Source of the DNA: Cepaea nemoralis
Taxonomy: Eukaryota > Mollusca > Gastropoda > Stylommatophora > Helicidae
NCBI GenBank assembly: GCA_014155875.1
Contig: JACEFZ010011134.1
Location: 62,501 to 126,500, forward strand
DNA: 64,000 nt
Direction: 5' to 3'
Shown: positions 1-11,014 of the stretch, in pieces
Position numbering within the stretch: position 1 is the first letter of the stretch
Layout: every line of letters begins with the position of its first letter
Translations under genes and position numbers: made by a program
The notes under the pieces: generated by a model
The model's input: only the letters and a program-made list of their open reading frames with translations
What the model was told of the DNA's origin: nothing
The model's database searches: none

Positions 1-750
1 GTACTCTATCAAAAGCTTTCTTGTAGTCTATAAAACAAACATATATACTTGTTTGAACTTCTATATATTTTTCAATTAACATCCTCAAACAGATAATTGC
101 TTCTCTGGTGTCGCTGTTTTTGCGGAACCCAAATTGTTCTTCAGCTACTTCCTCATCTATTTTATGTTGAATTCTTTCTTGTATGACCTTGAGTAGTATC
201 TTAGTTATGTGGCTCATTAAGCTAATAGTTCTGTAATCCTCACACTCAACAGCTCTTGGCTTCTTCGGTAGTGTGATGAAAATGGATGTTTTCAAGTCCT
301 TGGGGATGTACCCAGTATTATATATATCATTACATAATTCTGTAATAGTTTCAATGCCAAAGCTGGATAAGGATTTTATCATCTCTGTTGTTATCTTGTC
401 AGGACCTGCAGCCTTTCCTTCTGTCATCTTTTTAATAGCCTTTTCTACTTCAGCCGTTAGTATTTTTGTCCCATCTTGAGTATTATACAATGTTGCTCTA
501 TTGACCCTGTTGTCCCAGAATAAATCTTCTGTGTACTCTGTCCATCTTTTTATTATGTCAGTGTTATTAATTATAATTTCTCCATTTTTCCTCTGATACA
601 ACCGTTTCCCGTTATATTATTTTTCTTCTTTGTAAATCTATTTATATGTTCATGTAATTCTTTCGAGTTGTGTTTTATTTCCAGATCCTCCATATCTTTT
701 CAATGTTTCTGCAGCTACTCTTCTTTGGCAACTCTGCACATGTGACGTAT
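1..750 (-). pseudogene. LINE reverse transcriptase N-terminal part
   Basis: Reverse-complement reading from about 750 to 1 gives RT fingers/palm sequence ending in FIDYKKAFDRV. The catalytic FADD motif would lie beyond the window edge. Stops and frame changes break the reading, so it is annotated as a pseudogene. It is continuous with the endonuclease region upstream on the same strand. Confidence 0.7.
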
Positions 751-1095
751 TTCTCTATTACTATATACTCTGGAGTGTTATTGCTTTCTTTCTTTGAGAC
801 ATTTTACTCAATATTTCATCAGTTATCCATAATTGCGTTTTCTTATTAACTTTCACTGGCAAGGTGGTATTTGCAGTCTGAATACTGGTTATTATACTTT
901 CCCATTTTTTATTAATTTTATCCTCGGGATTTTCACGTCGATATTGTTCCATACTTTCAATGATTAGCCCATCATATCTATTTTTGACTTCAACTAGGTA
1001 TAGCTGTCTTATTTCTGGTTGTTTCAATGCCGATATATCTACTTCAGGTGTCTTCGATTTCCTTATTCCAGGGTTTTTAAGTTTTATTTGTAATT

Positions 1096-1943
1096 TTAAT
1101 ACTGCAGGATTATGGTCAGAGTTGATATCAGCACAAGGGTATGTTTTGGCATTTTAAAATTGTTTTTAAATCTATTTCTAATCATAATGTAGTCAATTTG
1201 GTTTCTTGTTCTATCTCCAGGGCTTTTCCATGTATATAGTTTCCTACGGTTATGTTGGAAAAATATGTTGCAAACATTAAGATTGTTTTCTTCACAGAAC
1301 TGTATCAGCCGGTCTCCTCTGTCGTTTCTCTTTCCCATACCATATTGCCCTACTATCTGCTTATATTTATTTTTTCCAACTTTTGCGTTCATGTCTCCCA
1401 TGACAATTAGGAACTCTGATGATTTTACAACTTTCAGTGTTTGTTGTACGTCTTCATAGTATTCTTCTAGCTGTTCATCACTATAATCAGTTGTCGGAGC
1501 ATATGTCTGAAGAATTACTATGTTGAATGGTCTTGCCTTAATTGTGTCCATCTTGTTTCAGATACGCCTAAGATATCCAAGTTCATGTTTTTTGCCTATG
1601 CAATAAGGTTATCAAACATCCCTGCTTGATATAAGGTGCATACGTTCCACGTACCAATTCTCAGACTTATCCTTCTACTTGTCAGGTAGGTATTGTCAGA
1701 ATGCACCCTTTCAAAAGAATTTGGGGTGCAGCAGTCATTATGCACTTCCTTATTCACTATAGGAGTTGTCTCTTCCCTTTGAATATTTACAACAGGCTCA
1801 ACCCCTGGGGGCCAAGAATTACCCGTATCGCTGTTTTCGTGTTGTTGAGTTACCATTGCTGTCTTTGGGATATTCCATGGTGAGGTCCCAATCTCTTCCA
1901 CGATGTTCACTATCATGTCCTGAACACGCCTCATGTGTGCCAC
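1096..1943 (-). pseudogene. LINE endonuclease domain, broken
   Basis: Two minus-strand frames cover the domain. 1943-1596 ends with the typical start of the endonuclease (IGTWNVCTLYQAGMFDNLIA) and then a stop codon. 1551-1096 holds the middle and end, with GDMNAKVG (metal-binding Asp/Asn) and NQIDYIMI (the catalytic Asp segment). Between them SETRWT is followed almost at once by the segment that normally lies some tens of residues further on, so a piece of the domain has been deleted. It would nick target DNA during retrotransposition in an intact copy; here the deletion and stop make that unlikely. Confidence 0.8.
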
Positions 1944-2245
1944 ACACTCTGCTGTTCCGCTTTGATCTAGCCGTTGATCTATTTAGATGCATCCGCCTTC
2001 TCCACCGTCCCAGTCTTTGTGTACCAGGGATGTAGGATATTACCCCTACTTCACTCATGTAGTTTAGCCAGTCAGCCAAGACTGTTGCCCGTGGTGTGGC
2101 CACCGCCGTACCCCAGCGGTATTCGTGGACCCATACATGAGCTAAGTAAAGAGATGGGAACCAAATAGGATCCTAGTCTATACCTTGGGATATGGCTGCC
2201 ACTCACCGTGACGTACTATCCCTCTCTCTTTACCCTACACTACCA

Positions 2246-2897
2246 TGCAGAAGTTAACACGTGACAAAGATGTCCGTTCTTACAGAAGAAAACACATGAC
2301 AAAGATGCCCATTCTTACAGAAGTTAACACATGGACAAGATGTCCGTTCTTACAGAAGAAAACACATGGCAAAGATGCCCGGTCTTACAGAAGTTAACAC
2401 ATGGCATAGATGACCGGTCTTACAGAAGTTAACGCATGACAAAGATGTCCGTTCTTACAGAAGTTAACACATGGCAGCGATGTCCGTTCTTACAGAAGTT
2501 AACACACGGCAGAAATGTCTGGTCTTACAGACGTTAACACAAGTCAAAGATTTCCGTTCTTACAGAAGTTAACACATCGCAAAGATGCCCGTTCTTATAG
2601 AAGTTAACACATGGCAAAGATGTCCTTTATTACGGAAGTTTACACATAGGAAAGATGTCTGGTCTTACAGAAGTTAAGACATGACAAAGATGTTCATTCT
2701 TACAGAAGTTAACACATGGCAAAGATTTCCGACCTTACAGAGGTTAACACGTGGCAAAGATGGCCTTTCTTACAGAAGTTATCACATGGCAAAGATATCT
2801 GGTTCTTACAGAAGTTAACACATGGCAAAAATGACCGGCCTTACAGAAGTTAACACATGGAAAAGATGTCCATTGTTACAGAAGTTAACACATGGCA
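2246..2897. repeat. 35-bp minisatellite, left part (array A1)
   Basis: About 19 degenerate copies of a 35-bp unit with core cagaagttaacacatggca followed by aagatgtccgttctta. The array resumes at 5661 after a LINE, in the same orientation and with the same variant units. Confidence 0.95.
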
Positions 2898-3341
2898 TAC
2901 CGTGACAAGCGCAGAACGTTTCAGGGCAGGAAAAAAAGCTGGGAGCAGCCACCGTGGTGGAGTTTCGAGGTGGAGAAGGCTTGGGTGGATAAGCGTAGTG
3001 CTGTAAGGAGGTGGAAAAATGCCAAGAAGAACAGAGCTGGTCATCCTAGTCCCTGCTTGCACTTAGAAAGAGAGATGCACACAAAAGTAAGCTATTTAAA
3101 AAAACTGGTCAAGGTGGTTAAAAGCGAAAAATGGGCAGAGGTGTGTCAAAGAGTAAGCACAGACAAGTCACTGAAATTGTTCTGGCGACTACATAAAAGC
3201 ATGAGTGGTGTAGTCAAGAATAAGAGCATTTCAGACTTCCAAGGTGCTGACCTCACCTGGCAGAGGACTGACGAGGACAAGGGCAAAGCCCTCTTTGAAC
3301 GCTACCTTGAGCAGAGCAACCAGACAGACATGGGAGGCTGA
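2892..3341 (+). pseudogene. LINE ORF2 linker before RT
   Basis: A 149-codon frame corresponding to the region between endonuclease and RT in I-type LINEs (PPWWSFEVEKAW, basic and tryptophan-rich). Its ATG at 2892 belongs to the array unit (cacatggca), not to the LINE, so this start is an accident of the 5'-truncated insertion. The frame stops at 3341 shortly before the RT starts. Confidence 0.7.
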
Positions 3342-3404
3342 AATCTGGCCAAGGAGGTCACCTCAGACAGATGCAAGGCCCAGAACACTTCGGAGGAAGA
3401 CACA

Positions 3405-3887
3405 GTGACAGTGAAAGAAATCAAGGCTGTGCTTCGACGATCAAAAACCAGTGCTCCAGGTCCTGATGGCATAAGATACGACGACATAAATAGGTGTACC
3501 GACAATGAGCTAGAGAAACTAGCAGACATGTACAACAACAGTATAGGGAGTGCTAGCATCAAGGAGGAATGGTTACACAGCTATCTGATTCCCTTGCCGA
3601 AGCCTGACAAAGACCACACAAAAATTCAGGGATATCAAATTATAACCATGCATAATACAATAGGCAAGCTGCTGGAGAAGGTAATTGCCATGAAAATATC
3701 AAGCCAACTAGAGAGGCAAGGTGTTTTCCCACCTACCCTGGGTGGGTACCGTCCAAAAAGAAAAACCTGGACCAATGCAGCAGTCTTTGCCCATGATGTC
3801 TATGAAGGTTCTACTCAGGCACTGAAACCGTTGCTGCAGCGATTGATCTTGAGGACGCATACAACAGAGTACCACTGGATTTTTTAA
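3405..3887 (+). pseudogene. LINE reverse transcriptase, N-terminal part
   Basis: 160 codons. KTSAPGPDGIRYDDI is the RT0/RT1 signature, followed by LIPLPKPDKD and YRPKRKTWTNA. Near 3815-3830 the frame slips and the DLEDAYNRV segment (motif A, with the first catalytic Asp) is only readable in another frame, so a frameshift separates this part from the downstream RT frame. Confidence 0.85.
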
Positions 3888-5635
3888 TGTTTCAGCTTCT
3901 TGAACTAAACGTAAGTCCATTCCTCCTTAGTTGGATCGCTGCAGCCCTATACCAACGGAAAGTAGTTTTTAGATGTGGCAGTTGGACTTCGGAACCAACA
4001 ACAATATATCCTGGCCTACCACAGGGATCACCATTATCTCCGGTACTGTTCAACGCCTACACAGTGAGAATCACCAGTGAGCAGATCACTGGACCTGGCA
4101 GGACATTGTCGTATGCCGATGATGTTTTAGTGTATCGTCAGGGTAAGGATAGAGAGGAGGTTGCTGTGGAACTACAAACCGAACTCAATCGCATAAGTAC
4201 TTGGTGTGATGAAGCTGGGGCAATGGTCAACCCAACAAAGGCAACAGTGACTTGGTTCTCGTTGAATAATCATATTGTCAACAATCCAACACCAACTGTA
4301 ATGCTGTGTTCAGAGACGGTGGAAAGAACGCAGGCAATGAATTACCTGGGGATACGGTTTGATCGAAGCCTTGCTTATAATGTGCACATAGACCAGGTGA
4401 TAACAAAGGCCAAGCAGGGTTTGGCAGCGATGCGGGTGATGGTGGCAGCAAACTGTGAGCAGCGCCATCTATGTCTTCTGTACGAGGGGCTGGTCATGTC
4501 TGTTTTGGAGTATGCAATGGCAATCCTGACTCTCAGCCATAAGCAGATAGAAAGGATGGAAAGGATACAGAATGAAGCTATGCGCATTATTCTTGGATGT
4601 ACAAGAGATACAGCATGCAGGGCGATGCGCTACCTTCTTGATTTTCCAACCATTGAAGAGAGAATACAAGTTTGCAGGGCACGCGCCTACCTCAGAATTA
4701 ACGCAAACACACAACATCCACTGCATAGTGAAATTAGGAAGGTGAAGGGCAGCAGGTTAAAAAGAGGACGGTCGTGGATGGGTCAAGCCGAAGACATTCT
4801 TCAACAGGTGTGTTCACTTGAGGACTTAGAACCTGGCGAGGAGTGGGTGCAAGTGCCAACAGACTTCTGCACATCCTTTTCAGTTTGCATCCAACTAGAT
4901 AGAAAATGCAGACAAGAAAATCCGGCTGCTGCTGAGGCTGAAGTACAAGCGTTGATTTTCGAGAATTCGCTAGACGGTGACGCGGTCATCTACACAGATG
5001 GGTCGGTCGTCCGACATGTGAGAAGCTCATGGGCCTTTACAGCTCGGGCCGGAGGGAGAATTGTGAAGGAGGACTCTGGTGCTTTCACTGAAACCACAAG
5101 TAGCCTGACCATGGAAGTCATGGCAGTAAGTAAAGCAATAACATGGCTCGAGACACAGACATTCACTAGGGCTTGTTTCCTTAGCGACTCAATGAACATG
5201 ATCAAGAGGATAGAGGAGGGGTCGATCCGAAGAGAATGGTTGCTGCCTCTGAAGCGGTCTCGGCTGGCAAAGATTAGTTTCATCTTCGTGCCAGGTCATG
5301 CGGGAGTACAGGGAAATGAGCGGGCTGACAAGCTCGCAGGTGAGGCTACTGTGGAGGGCGGACGCGCCATGGACCAGGCTGACATTCTGAATGCTCTACG
5401 AGAAGTGAGACTTTTGCGAGAACCAAGTGATGACTGTGAATCTACAACAATGGCCAGAATGCGGGAGCAGCAAATTAAAAGAGGGGTGGCCAAACAAGAA
5501 CACTACGCAGGAAGTCAAAGAAGATTGATAAACCAACACAGAACTGGCGTCGTTAGCCGCTACACGCTACGGGATATGCTGAGGAGGGGATCCGAGCACT
5601 TATGGACTGAATGGTTCGATGTGCAACGAGGATGA
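3887..5635 (+). pseudogene. LINE RT C-terminal part and RNase H
   Basis: 582 codons. RT motif B (GLPQGSPLSPVLFNAY, residues about 43-58), catalytic YADD (76-79), then the thumb. RNase H spans about residues 365-490 with AVIYTDGS (Asp), TMEVMAV (Glu), CFLSDS (Asp) and the terminal NERADKLAG (Asp), so all four metal ligands are visible. It would copy the element RNA at the nicked target and degrade RNA in the hybrid. The domain is intact but separated from its N-terminal half by a frameshift, hence called a pseudogene. Confidence 0.9.
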
Positions 5636-5660
5636 TCTGTCGACTAACTAACTAACTAAC

Positions 5661-6070
5661 TAACACATGGCAGCGATATCCGTTCTTACAGAAGTTAACA
5701 CACGGCAGAAATGTCTGGTCTTACAGACGTTAACACATGGCAAAGATATCCCATCTTACCGAAGTTAATACATGGCAGTGATGTCCGGTCGTATAGAAGG
5801 TAACAAATGGCAAAGATTTCCGGTCTAACAGAATGTACCACATGGCAAAGGTGTCCGGTCTGACAGAAGTTAACACATGGGAAAGATTTCCGGTCTTACA
5901 TAAGTTAACACATGGCAAAGATGTCTGGTCTTACATAAGTTAACACATGGCAGCAAGGTCTGGTCTTACATAAGTTAACACATGGCAGCAATGTCTGACC
6001 TTACAGATGTTATCACGTGACAGCAACGTCCGGTCTTACAAAAGTTATCACGTGGCAGCGGTGTCCGTTC
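5661..6070. repeat. 35-bp minisatellite, right part (array A1)
   Basis: Continuation of array A1 beyond the LINE, about 12 degenerate copies. The first two units (cagcgatatccg and cggcagaaatgtctgg) match variants found at 2470-2525, which suggests local amplification of a block of several units. Confidence 0.95.
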
Positions 6071-6127
6071 GTTTTAATGCAGTCCGTTGGCTCAGACATA
6101 TTTTAACTAAGGGGTGGCGTCGCTAAC

Positions 6128-6221
6128 TTCTACAGAATTTAACATCTGATAGGGATTTCAGTTTGCCAGCTTCTAGGGAATTTAACATCTGATAGGGATT
6201 CAGTTTGACAGTTTCTACAGT
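6128..6221. repeat. 43-bp minisatellite, left part (array A2)
   Basis: Two units of a 43-bp repeat with core cagaatttaacatctgatag. The same unit resumes at 12846, so element A (6222 to about 12845) sits inside this array. Confidence 0.85.
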
Positions 6222-6766
6222 TGTCAGAGTCTCACATGGAGTCGGTAGAAACATAAAGATAGAAGGGAATTAGAGAAGGGGCATAACCCCAATACAAGGG
6301 AGACACACTCGAATGCTCGAACAATCCAGAGCCTTCGAGAAGCATAGGTCAGTTCGCCTACAGCTCCGTGGACACGCTGACCGCGTGCCAGGACCTGTTC
6401 CACGAGAAGCTCAAGGAGAATTACAGCCCGTGTCCGATCGAGACACGTTAGAGGGCAGACACGGACTGGACATCGAAAAAGCAACAGGGCTTACCTTAAG
6501 GGGGACTTGATAGATTAAACCCCAAGTGTATTTAGGGGTCTTATACATACGTTAGATAGCTGATAGAGTTGTTGTATTGATCATGTATTATTGGTTTATT
6601 GTAAACTCCTGTGATACGCAATTCGAGGGTTGCTGGCTTGCGAAAACCTTTCCTCGCCAGCTTAATGTAACATAATATAAATAAATGATGTTCGATTGTA
6701 TCTGAACGGAGTTTGTTGCCTGTATGAGCCCGAGTTTCATTCCCCTAGGTATCTAGGACGGTGACA
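6222..6766 (+). repeat. 5' LTR of element A
   Basis: 545 bp bounded by TGTCA and TGACA, which are inverse complements as expected of LTR ends. It contains a polyadenylation-like aataaa at about 6679. It is followed by ggctatttgggggcccg; the TGGGGGCCCG part resembles a tRNA-Pro-type primer binding site, though placed 7 nt from the LTR end. A related end plus PBS-like sequence occurs at 49383-49408. Confidence 0.75.
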
Positions 6767-7367
6767 GGCTATTTGGGGGCCCGAAGCCGGTTTTGGCAAG
6801 CACAAGCTTTACTTTCCAGACAGCTCTTGGTTTTGCCAAGTAAAAAAGAAATATCAACTTTCGTACATAACAAAGTCTATAACTTTGCAGCTATCATCGT
6901 ATTATCTGTGAATGAGCTATTGCAGTCCCTCTACAAAAGTAATTGAAATAATTATGATGTTCATGAAATTTGACATTGACATGACTGGACAATTACAGTG
7001 ACAGTTACTAATTTTTTTTTGGATTCCAACATCAGATTGTTCCGCGAAATATCGTGTGTATATAACCTCTCCTCCAGCAGTGGCGAGAAAACAGCAGAAC
7101 CAAACAAGACTACAGTCAAGAAACCAGGAAAAATAAGATGAGTCCCATTTCATGCTCATTATATCCCTAAGCGATACTCATGCATTTTTCATTGATGTAA
7201 CATTTTTCATTGTATTGGTTTTTATATATATGCTAATCTTATAACCAAGTAAACCTGCTCGTGCAAATTTGAATGTAAACATTAAGGGGGATAACCAAGT
7301 TTTGTACACCCAGACTAATATCAAAGGGATTTAATTTCAATAAAGTGAACACTAACTATAATACAAG
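6767..7367 (+). other. untranslated leader of element A
   Basis: About 600 bp between the 5' LTR and the gag ATG. No convincing reading frame; AT-rich near its end. Probably the leader with the packaging region, by position only. Confidence 0.5.
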
Positions 7368-8637
7368 ATGTCAACATTAGAACAGTGCATTGAATTAGGA
7401 ATTAGGTTAGGGTATACTGCCGAGAAACTTTCAGAATGGGCACAAAAGACGCATTCAGAAAATATTGCACGAGAAGACAGAGCAACGAAAAGAGAAGAGA
7501 AAAAGATGCAAGCGGAAAGAGAAGAGAGAAAGATTTCAAATGGAAGCTGAAGAAAAGAAAATGCAACTGCAGGCTCAAGAGAAGAAGATGCAAATGGAGC
7601 TCGAAGCTGCGATCAAGCAAGCCGAATTAAACGCAGAAACACAGATAAAACTGAAACAAATGGAAATTGACTCCAACTTAGAAATTTCAGTAAACAAAAG
7701 TAGAAGTAAGGAAGAGGAACAAAAATACAACAAATATAAAGGCTTAGTCAAGCCCTTTTGTTCAGGAGATTCAATAAGCGCATATTTAGAGAATTTCGAG
7801 TGTTTGATGACTTACCATAACGTTGCAAAAGTCGATTGGGCATTTATTCTGATGAGAAATTTAGCATTAGAACCCTTAAAAGTGATAGAGACAGTTCCAC
7901 AAGACATGAGGAAAGATTACGACTATTTAAAACAAAGAATACTCCAACATTTTTCACTAGACACAGCAGGCTATCAACTACAGTTCTCAAAATTAGCCCC
8001 ATCACCTAACCAAACTTTCATAGACTACGTGTCTACAGTCCAAGATATTTGTACAAAATGTACAGCAAAAACAAATAACAGCCATGATAAACTAAAGGAG
8101 CTAATTATAATCGATAAAATCATTAGCACAATACCCACCCCTTTTTCTAAATTTTTAAGGCAAATGGATTGTAAAACTATCCAAGAAATAGAAAATAAGG
8201 GGAGCGCATATTTTACAGCTAATCGCGATATTTTTCAGTTAAATATGAGCCAAAATGAAACAGCAGCGGTTACAAACACCAAATATTCAAAACCTAATGA
8301 AAATAGGTTCAAACAACGCTCTAAGTTCACAAAACCAGTCCTGTGTCAGTATTGTCATCTGACACACGAACAGTACGCGATGTGTGACAAATCACCGAAT
8401 TATCCACATCATCTCCAAATGATAGTAGAAAAACAAAAAAACAAAAGGGACGCATATCAGAGAGCAGTTAAATGTTATTTTTGCGCGAGTTATGGGCATT
8501 TTTCAGCACGTTGTGATGGGAGAAAGATGATGAAGCAGGCCAATGCCGCATTAATAGATATAGAAATAGAAAATAAGGGGAGCGCATATTTTACAGCTAA
8601 TCGCGATATTTTTTCAGTTAAATATGAGCCAAAATGA
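7368..8637 (+). pseudogene. gag of element A (frameshifted)
   Basis: The ATG at 7368 opens MSTLEQCIELGIRLGYTAEK, then a charged coiled-coil (repeated EEKKMQ). The frame changes around 7530-7550, after which the gag continues in the next frame to 8637. The capsid-like middle (LVKPFCSGDSISAYLENFE to FLRQMD) is followed by two zinc-binding knuckles: CQYCHLTHEQYAMC and CYFCASYGHFSARC (a C-x2-C-x4-H-x4-C knuckle). A 378-bp piece carrying both knuckles is duplicated in tandem, and one extra T in the second copy ends this frame. Confidence 0.8.
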
Positions 8638-8939
8638 AACAGCAGCGGTTACAAACACCAAATATTCAAAACCTAATGAAAATAGGTTCAAACAACGCTC
8701 TAAGTTCACAAAACCAGTCCTGTGTCAGTATTGTCATCTGACACACGAACAGTACGCGATGTGTGACAAATCACCGAATTATCCACATCATCTCCAAATG
8801 ATAGTAGAAAAACAAAAAAACAAAAGGGACGCATATCAGAGAGCAGTTAAATGTTATTTTTGCGCGAGTTATGGGCATTTTTCAGCACGTTGTGATGGGA
8901 GAAAGATGATGAAGCAGGCCAATGCCGCATTAATAGATA
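8184..8939 (+). repeat. tandem duplication of gag zinc-knuckle segment
   Basis: Copies at 8184-8560 and about 8562-8939 are identical by eye except for one extra T in the second (run of T at about 8610-8616). The duplication puts the second copy out of frame with the first; a new ATG at 8624 restarts the frame that continues into the protease. Confidence 0.95.
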
Positions 8940-11014
8940 CATCGTCGGATGAAGAAACTGAACAACAGAACAAATGCGACATCCAGAATGAAAGTACGAA
9001 TGAGTTAGGTAATACAGTAGAGATAATTAACACCATCACTGATAACACATGTAACACCTGCAGACAATTTCAGCTTGATACCACTTTGTTATGCGGACAC
9101 ACAATCCCAGTGTCTAACGAAATGGCCAACGCAGCCTTAACATCAACAGACAAGTTAAAATTTGCGACAGGTTTTGTTAATAACAAACAATGTACACTAA
9201 TACGAGATAGCGGGGCGACTCTTTGTGGAATTAAAAGAACATTAGTTAATGACAAAGACTACACACACAAATACGTAACATGCCGCACATTCGCAGGCAC
9301 CATTGAAAGATACCCCCTAGTACTGGCCGAAATTCAGACACCTTTTCTGTCAGGACAAGTGCTATGCGCAGTATTAGAAGATCCTTGCGCTGAAATTATT
9401 CTTGGAAATCTTCCTAATATAGAATCCTGTTCTGAAGATGAAATCAGAGAATGGGAACAGAAAAACTGCATCCAGAAAGCAAACAGTGAGTCCAGAACTA
9501 AAGAACACATTTGCATGTCTCAAACTGCCAAAAACACAAGGGAGACCACCGATGACGGAATTCAAAACGAATTCACAGAGGTGCATAACACAGGGGCGGT
9601 TGAATCTTGCAATGACACCATCAGCATAAAACCTCGAACTGAGGACGCAACCGAAACACAAAATTGTGAACCTGTAAATGTGCAACAAGAGACAGAATAC
9701 GCCAATATAGTGACAAAACAAATGACTCACATAACCCACATGAACAACTCAACAGAGACAACAGGGGACACTAACCGGACTAACAAAAACGACATTGACA
9801 AGAACAACGATGACAATTCTACTTTAACGACACATTCTCTTAACGGAAACGACGAAGTCAACGACACAATAGCAACCACTTTTCTTAATCATGACAAACA
9901 TCTTGACGAGTCATTACAAACCGACTCGACTTCTTTAAATCACTCCCAACCGAAACCATATTATGCCAGGAACAACAATAACAGAAGCACATCAACGACA
10001 GTACTTCTTAACGACACTACTACACAAGACAGTGAAGACAACTTCACATTACAGACAGTGTCTCATGAAGACAAAACCTCAGTTACCAAACCAACAACTG
10101 AGAGAACTCATAATTTCCAACTTTATGAGTCGAAAGAATTTGTTTCTCTGAGAACTAGAAACAATTACGGCATGAATTCCAAGAAACATAACCAAGGAAT
10201 ACAAAGATATCCAAGGGACACTACTAGTGACAAAGAATCATTATTAGCAAATGAGTGTCATCATCTGTGTTCCTCGCAAAGTTATCATCGATCAAGGACA
10301 CATAAATCTAAAACAGAAACGACACATAAAGCTGCAGAAAGTTATGCAGATACAGAAATAACTCCATCAAGCAACATTCTTGCAAACAATCAGTATGCAA
10401 ATAAACAAATACAAACAATTACCTTCACACAGAACAAAAGTCAGAAACGATTGCATACAAACAAACTGCTTTATTGCATGAACAAAACCAGCAAACGATG
10501 CGGATCTAAATCCATCAGCACAAAGACTACCATTGTTATTTCACCATCCACCTATTTACCAGATAAATACAATGTCTTTGAAACGCACGCCTCAACCAAG
10601 AAAAATAAACAATCACATTCACCAAGCAGTAGAATGAACAAAGACAAATCACTGACACTCTTGCTACTATTGCTGTTAACGCAACGTCAAATAACATTAC
10701 CTACCTTTCAAAATGAATCTTCCACCACGATCCGAATAACAAACAAATTGTTCATCATATTTACCATCTCATTCATATATCAATCAACATTGCGTCAAAT
10801 TGAAAGAGCAAAAACCATGCTACAGTTCATTAACTCCTCTTGGTGCATAATTTTTCATATAACTTTGATATATGCCTACAGTAAATTTATTTTCACTCTT
10901 ACATTATTTAGACTTATTTTTAAATCGATACCTATACAGTTATGTAATACGTGCAATTGTAAAGAGTATCCGTTTAGAGGATGTAATGTGCAAATTGAAA
11001 TCACATTTTTCTAA
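8624..11014 (+). CDS. zinc knuckles, retroviral-type protease, then Thr/Asn-rich extension (element A)
   Basis: 796 codons. Residues 1-105 repeat the two gag zinc knuckles. The aspartic protease lies at about 180-270, with catalytic IRDSGATLCGI and the flap/C-terminal EIILGNLP. From about residue 275 to 680 the protein is extremely rich in Thr, Asn, Asp, Ser and Glu, with no domain I recognise. The end (about 670-790) has hydrophobic stretches (LTLLLLLLLT, FIIFTISFIY). In Ty3/gypsy pol the RT follows the protease; here the RT signatures (LDxxxxF, Y-x-DD) are absent. Another reading is that the extension is intervening DNA that happens to be open. Confidence 0.6.
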   Translation: MSQNETAAVTNTKYSKPNENRFKQRSKFTKPVLCQYCHLTHEQYAMCDKSPNYPHHLQMIVEKQKNKRDAYQRAVKCYFCASYGHFSARCDGRKMMKQANAALIDTSSDEETEQQNKCDIQNESTNELGNTVEIINTITDNTCNTCRQFQLDTTLLCGHTIPVSNEMANAALTSTDKLKFATGFVNNKQCTLIRDSGATLCGIKRTLVNDKDYTHKYVTCRTFAGTIERYPLVLAEIQTPFLSGQVLCAVLEDPCAEIILGNLPNIESCSEDEIREWEQKNCIQKANSESRTKEHICMSQTAKNTRETTDDGIQNEFTEVHNTGAVESCNDTISIKPRTEDATETQNCEPVNVQQETEYANIVTKQMTHITHMNNSTETTGDTNRTNKNDIDKNNDDNSTLTTHSLNGNDEVNDTIATTFLNHDKHLDESLQTDSTSLNHSQPKPYYARNNNNRSTSTTVLLNDTTTQDSEDNFTLQTVSHEDKTSVTKPTTERTHNFQLYESKEFVSLRTRNNYGMNSKKHNQGIQRYPRDTTSDKESLLANECHHLCSSQSYHRSRTHKSKTETTHKAAESYADTEITPSSNILANNQYANKQIQTITFTQNKSQKRLHTNKLLYCMNKTSKRCGSKSISTKTTIVISPSTYLPDKYNVFETHASTKKNKQSHSPSSRMNKDKSLTLLLLLLLTQRQITLPTFQNESSTTIRITNKLFIIFTISFIYQSTLRQIERAKTMLQFINSSWCIIFHITLIYAYSKFIFTLTLFRLIFKSIPIQLCNTCNCKEYPFRGCNVQIEITFF

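Larger units (their letters stand above)
1..2245 (-). mobile_element. LINE retrotransposon, minus strand, cut by window edge
   Basis: The minus strand carries, 5' to 3', a leader of about 300 bp (2245 down to about 1945), an apurinic-like endonuclease region (about 1945-1100) and a reverse transcriptase region (about 750-1). The RT part ends at the window edge in the segment FIDYKKAFDRV, the conserved motif A region of LINE reverse transcriptases. The frame is interrupted several times, so this copy looks inactive. It abuts the 35-bp minisatellite at about 2246. The same family appears as fragments at 53935-54470 and 59228-59780. The clade is not settled; it resembles the endonuclease-reverse transcriptase LINEs often seen in invertebrate genomes. 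Confidence 0.85.
2898..5660 (+). mobile_element. I-type LINE (RT plus RNase H), 5'-truncated
   Basis: A 2.76 kb non-LTR element inserted in array A1. It lacks ORF1 and the endonuclease, starts within the region before the RT, continues through RT and RNase H, and ends in a (CTAA)n tail at 5643-5660. The 12-bp sequence taacacatggca is present on both sides (2886-2897 and 5661-5672), consistent with a target-site duplication, although it is also part of the array unit. RNase H next to the RT is a hallmark of the I superfamily of LINEs. The same family recurs at 24032-24293 (3' end) and 46372-48331 (minus strand). Confidence 0.9.
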
